In this document: positions 4,498-5,199 of the stretch, piece after piece
How positions within the stretch are numbered: the stretch's first letter is position 1
Layout: the number at the start of each line of letters is the position of its first letter
Source: Clostridiales bacterium
GTDB lineage: Bacteria > Bacillota > Clostridia > Caldicoprobacterales > DTU083
Assembly (NCBI GenBank): GCA_012512335.1
Contig: JAAZEK010000063.1
Span: 1 to 5,199 of the forward strand
Direction of reading: 5' to 3'
Length of the DNA: 5,199 nt
The notes under the pieces: generated by a model
Databases searched by the model: none
Told to the model about the DNA's origin: nothing
Seen by the model: only the letters and a program-made list of their open reading frames with translations
Made by a program: the position numbers and the translations under genes

Positions 4498-5199
4498 CTA
4501 TAGACCTCCGATTTGCGAAAGTAACATAATAGTAATTGCAGCACCGCTAGCCAAGGCTACAGCTATACCTAAGGCTTCAACACCACGGCTAATCCCAGAA
4601 ACCAACTCTCCCGCAACCGCATCACGTAAGGCATTGGTAAATAAAATACCTGGTACTAAAAGCATCAACGAGGCGAAAGTAACAATCCACCAATCTGAAA
4701 GAATTCCAAAATAAGACAAAAGCCAGCCTAGCATAGCTGCGACAACACCACCCAAGAAGTTTGTTGTAAAATAACCTAGCTGAACTTTATTTAATGAAGT
4801 AACAAGCAGTTGAAGAGTAGCCCCAACAACTAATCCCATAAGGAAGTGTATCAATCCGCCTCCGAAAACGACGGTAAATGAAGCAGAGGCTACTCCAGCG
4901 GCCAAAGCAGTTAACCATAGGCTGTAGGGTGGTTTGGAGTTAATTTCTTGTAGCTTCTTTTTTGCTTCCGCGATGGTAATGGGATTCTTGTTGATTTCTC
5001 TTGATAGGTCATTTACTGCTTCAACTTTGTCTATATTTGTGCCACGGGAGGGAGTACGCATCATTCGTGTGAATGATTCACCATTGTTATCAATAATAGA
5101 AATTATAATTGTAGTAGGAGTTGAGTAGCTTTCACAATTCTCTATGCCAAAGGCTTTGCAGAAGTAAAGCATTGTATCTTCCACCCGATATGTTTCTCC
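4498..5199 (-). CDS. ThrE-type exporter, N-terminal half (YjjP-like, DUF1212/ThrE_1 domain), 5' end beyond the window
   Basis: 233 residues are visible and the frame is still open at the right edge. The first visible residues, GETYRVEDTMLYFCKAFG, match the early motif of the family (usually G-A-x-T-Y-R-V-E-x-T), so the GTG at 5184 is internal and the real start lies just outside. A soluble N-terminal part with strand TTIIISII and the conserved RTPSRGTN segment leads to about five transmembrane helices. Between helices comes the family hallmark LVPGILFTNALRDAVAGELV then SGISRG (visible residues around 182-206). It pairs with the YjjB-like product to form a two-component inner-membrane exporter of threonine/serine type. 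The end of the gene (4504-4509) contains the GGAGGT ribosome binding site of its partner. The promoter is outside the window. Confidence 0.88.
   Translation of the reverse strand, partial: GETYRVEDTMLYFCKAFGIENCESYSTPTTIIISIIDNNGESFTRMMRTPSRGTNIDKVEAVNDLSREINKNPITIAEAKKKLQEINSKPPYSLWLTALAAGVASASFTVVFGGGLIHFLMGLVVGATLQLLVTSLNKVQLGYFTTNFLGGVVAAMLGWLLSYFGILSDWWIVTFASLMLLVPGILFTNALRDAVAGELVSGISRGVEALGIAVALASGAAITIMLLSQIGGL
4504..4509 (-). promoter_or_regulatory. Ribosome binding site of the YjjB-like gene, inside the end of the YjjP-like gene
   Basis: On the minus strand GGAGGT (4509-4504) stands seven bases before ATG 4496, within the last codons of the upstream gene. It decides between the start at 4496 and the longer, unsupported start at 4544, and indicates translational coupling. 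Confidence 0.88.

Noticed and set aside
4497..4544. Longer start for the YjjB-like protein
   Set aside because: The extra 16 residues overlap the YjjP-like gene out of frame and lack a ribosome binding site; GGAGGT precedes ATG 4496 at ideal spacing.
4454..5128. Plus-strand ORFs antisense to the exporter genes (4454-4714, 4934-5128) and the minus-strand frame shadow at 4075-4308
   Set aside because: All overlap well supported ThrE-type genes and show no domain or ribosome binding site.
5182..5184. GTG as the start of the YjjP-like protein
   Set aside because: The family motif (G-E-T-Y-R-V-E-D-T) runs through this codon and the frame is open to the window edge, so the gene is truncated by the window.

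Overview
The window looks like a piece of a low-GC Firmicutes chromosome, most likely from the class Clostridia. The evidence is AT-rich DNA, strong GGAGG-type ribosome binding sites, sigma-A-like promoters with 17-base spacers, and a gene set (DsbA/FrnE-like oxidoreductase, OFA-family transporter, ketopantoate reductase paralogue, Uma2 protein, two-part ThrE exporter) common in that group. This is inference from gene content and signals; no rRNA or other marker is present to place the genus.

Layout: the 3' end of a DsbA/FrnE-like thiol oxidoreductase (+) closes at a strong intrinsic terminator (279-314). An OFA-family MFS transporter (410-1669, +) and a ketopantoate reductase-family protein (1807-2814, +) follow, each with its own recognisable promoter. 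A gene-free stretch (2815-3173) holds a long imperfect palindrome resembling a MITE. Next comes a Phd/YefM antitoxin domain fused to a Uma2 (PD-(D/E)XK) nuclease-like domain, cut by an in-frame amber codon 36 codons before the natural end (3174-3830, remnant to 3941). On the minus strand, converging on it, lies a two-gene ThrE-type exporter: the YjjP-like half (4498 to beyond the right edge) and then the YjjB-like half (4050-4496), translationally coupled.

The most notable non-coding feature is a family of four 27-bp hairpin repeats (317-343, 1668-1694, 1753-1779, 3990-4016). They share GAAGCA/TGCTTC arms and a conserved ACCGTCCC-like core, two in each orientation, and all sit at gene boundaries. 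One copy supplies the last two bases of the transporter's stop codon, and another lies in the probable 5' leader of the reductase mRNA. They resemble REP-type elements.

The genes do not form one pathway. Only the two ThrE halves clearly work together. The transporter and the reductase are adjacent and co-directional, but separate promoters and repeat copies divide them, so a shared role is unproven. The best candidates for something little described are the Phd-Uma2 fusion with its amber interruption and the dense palindromic repeats around it.
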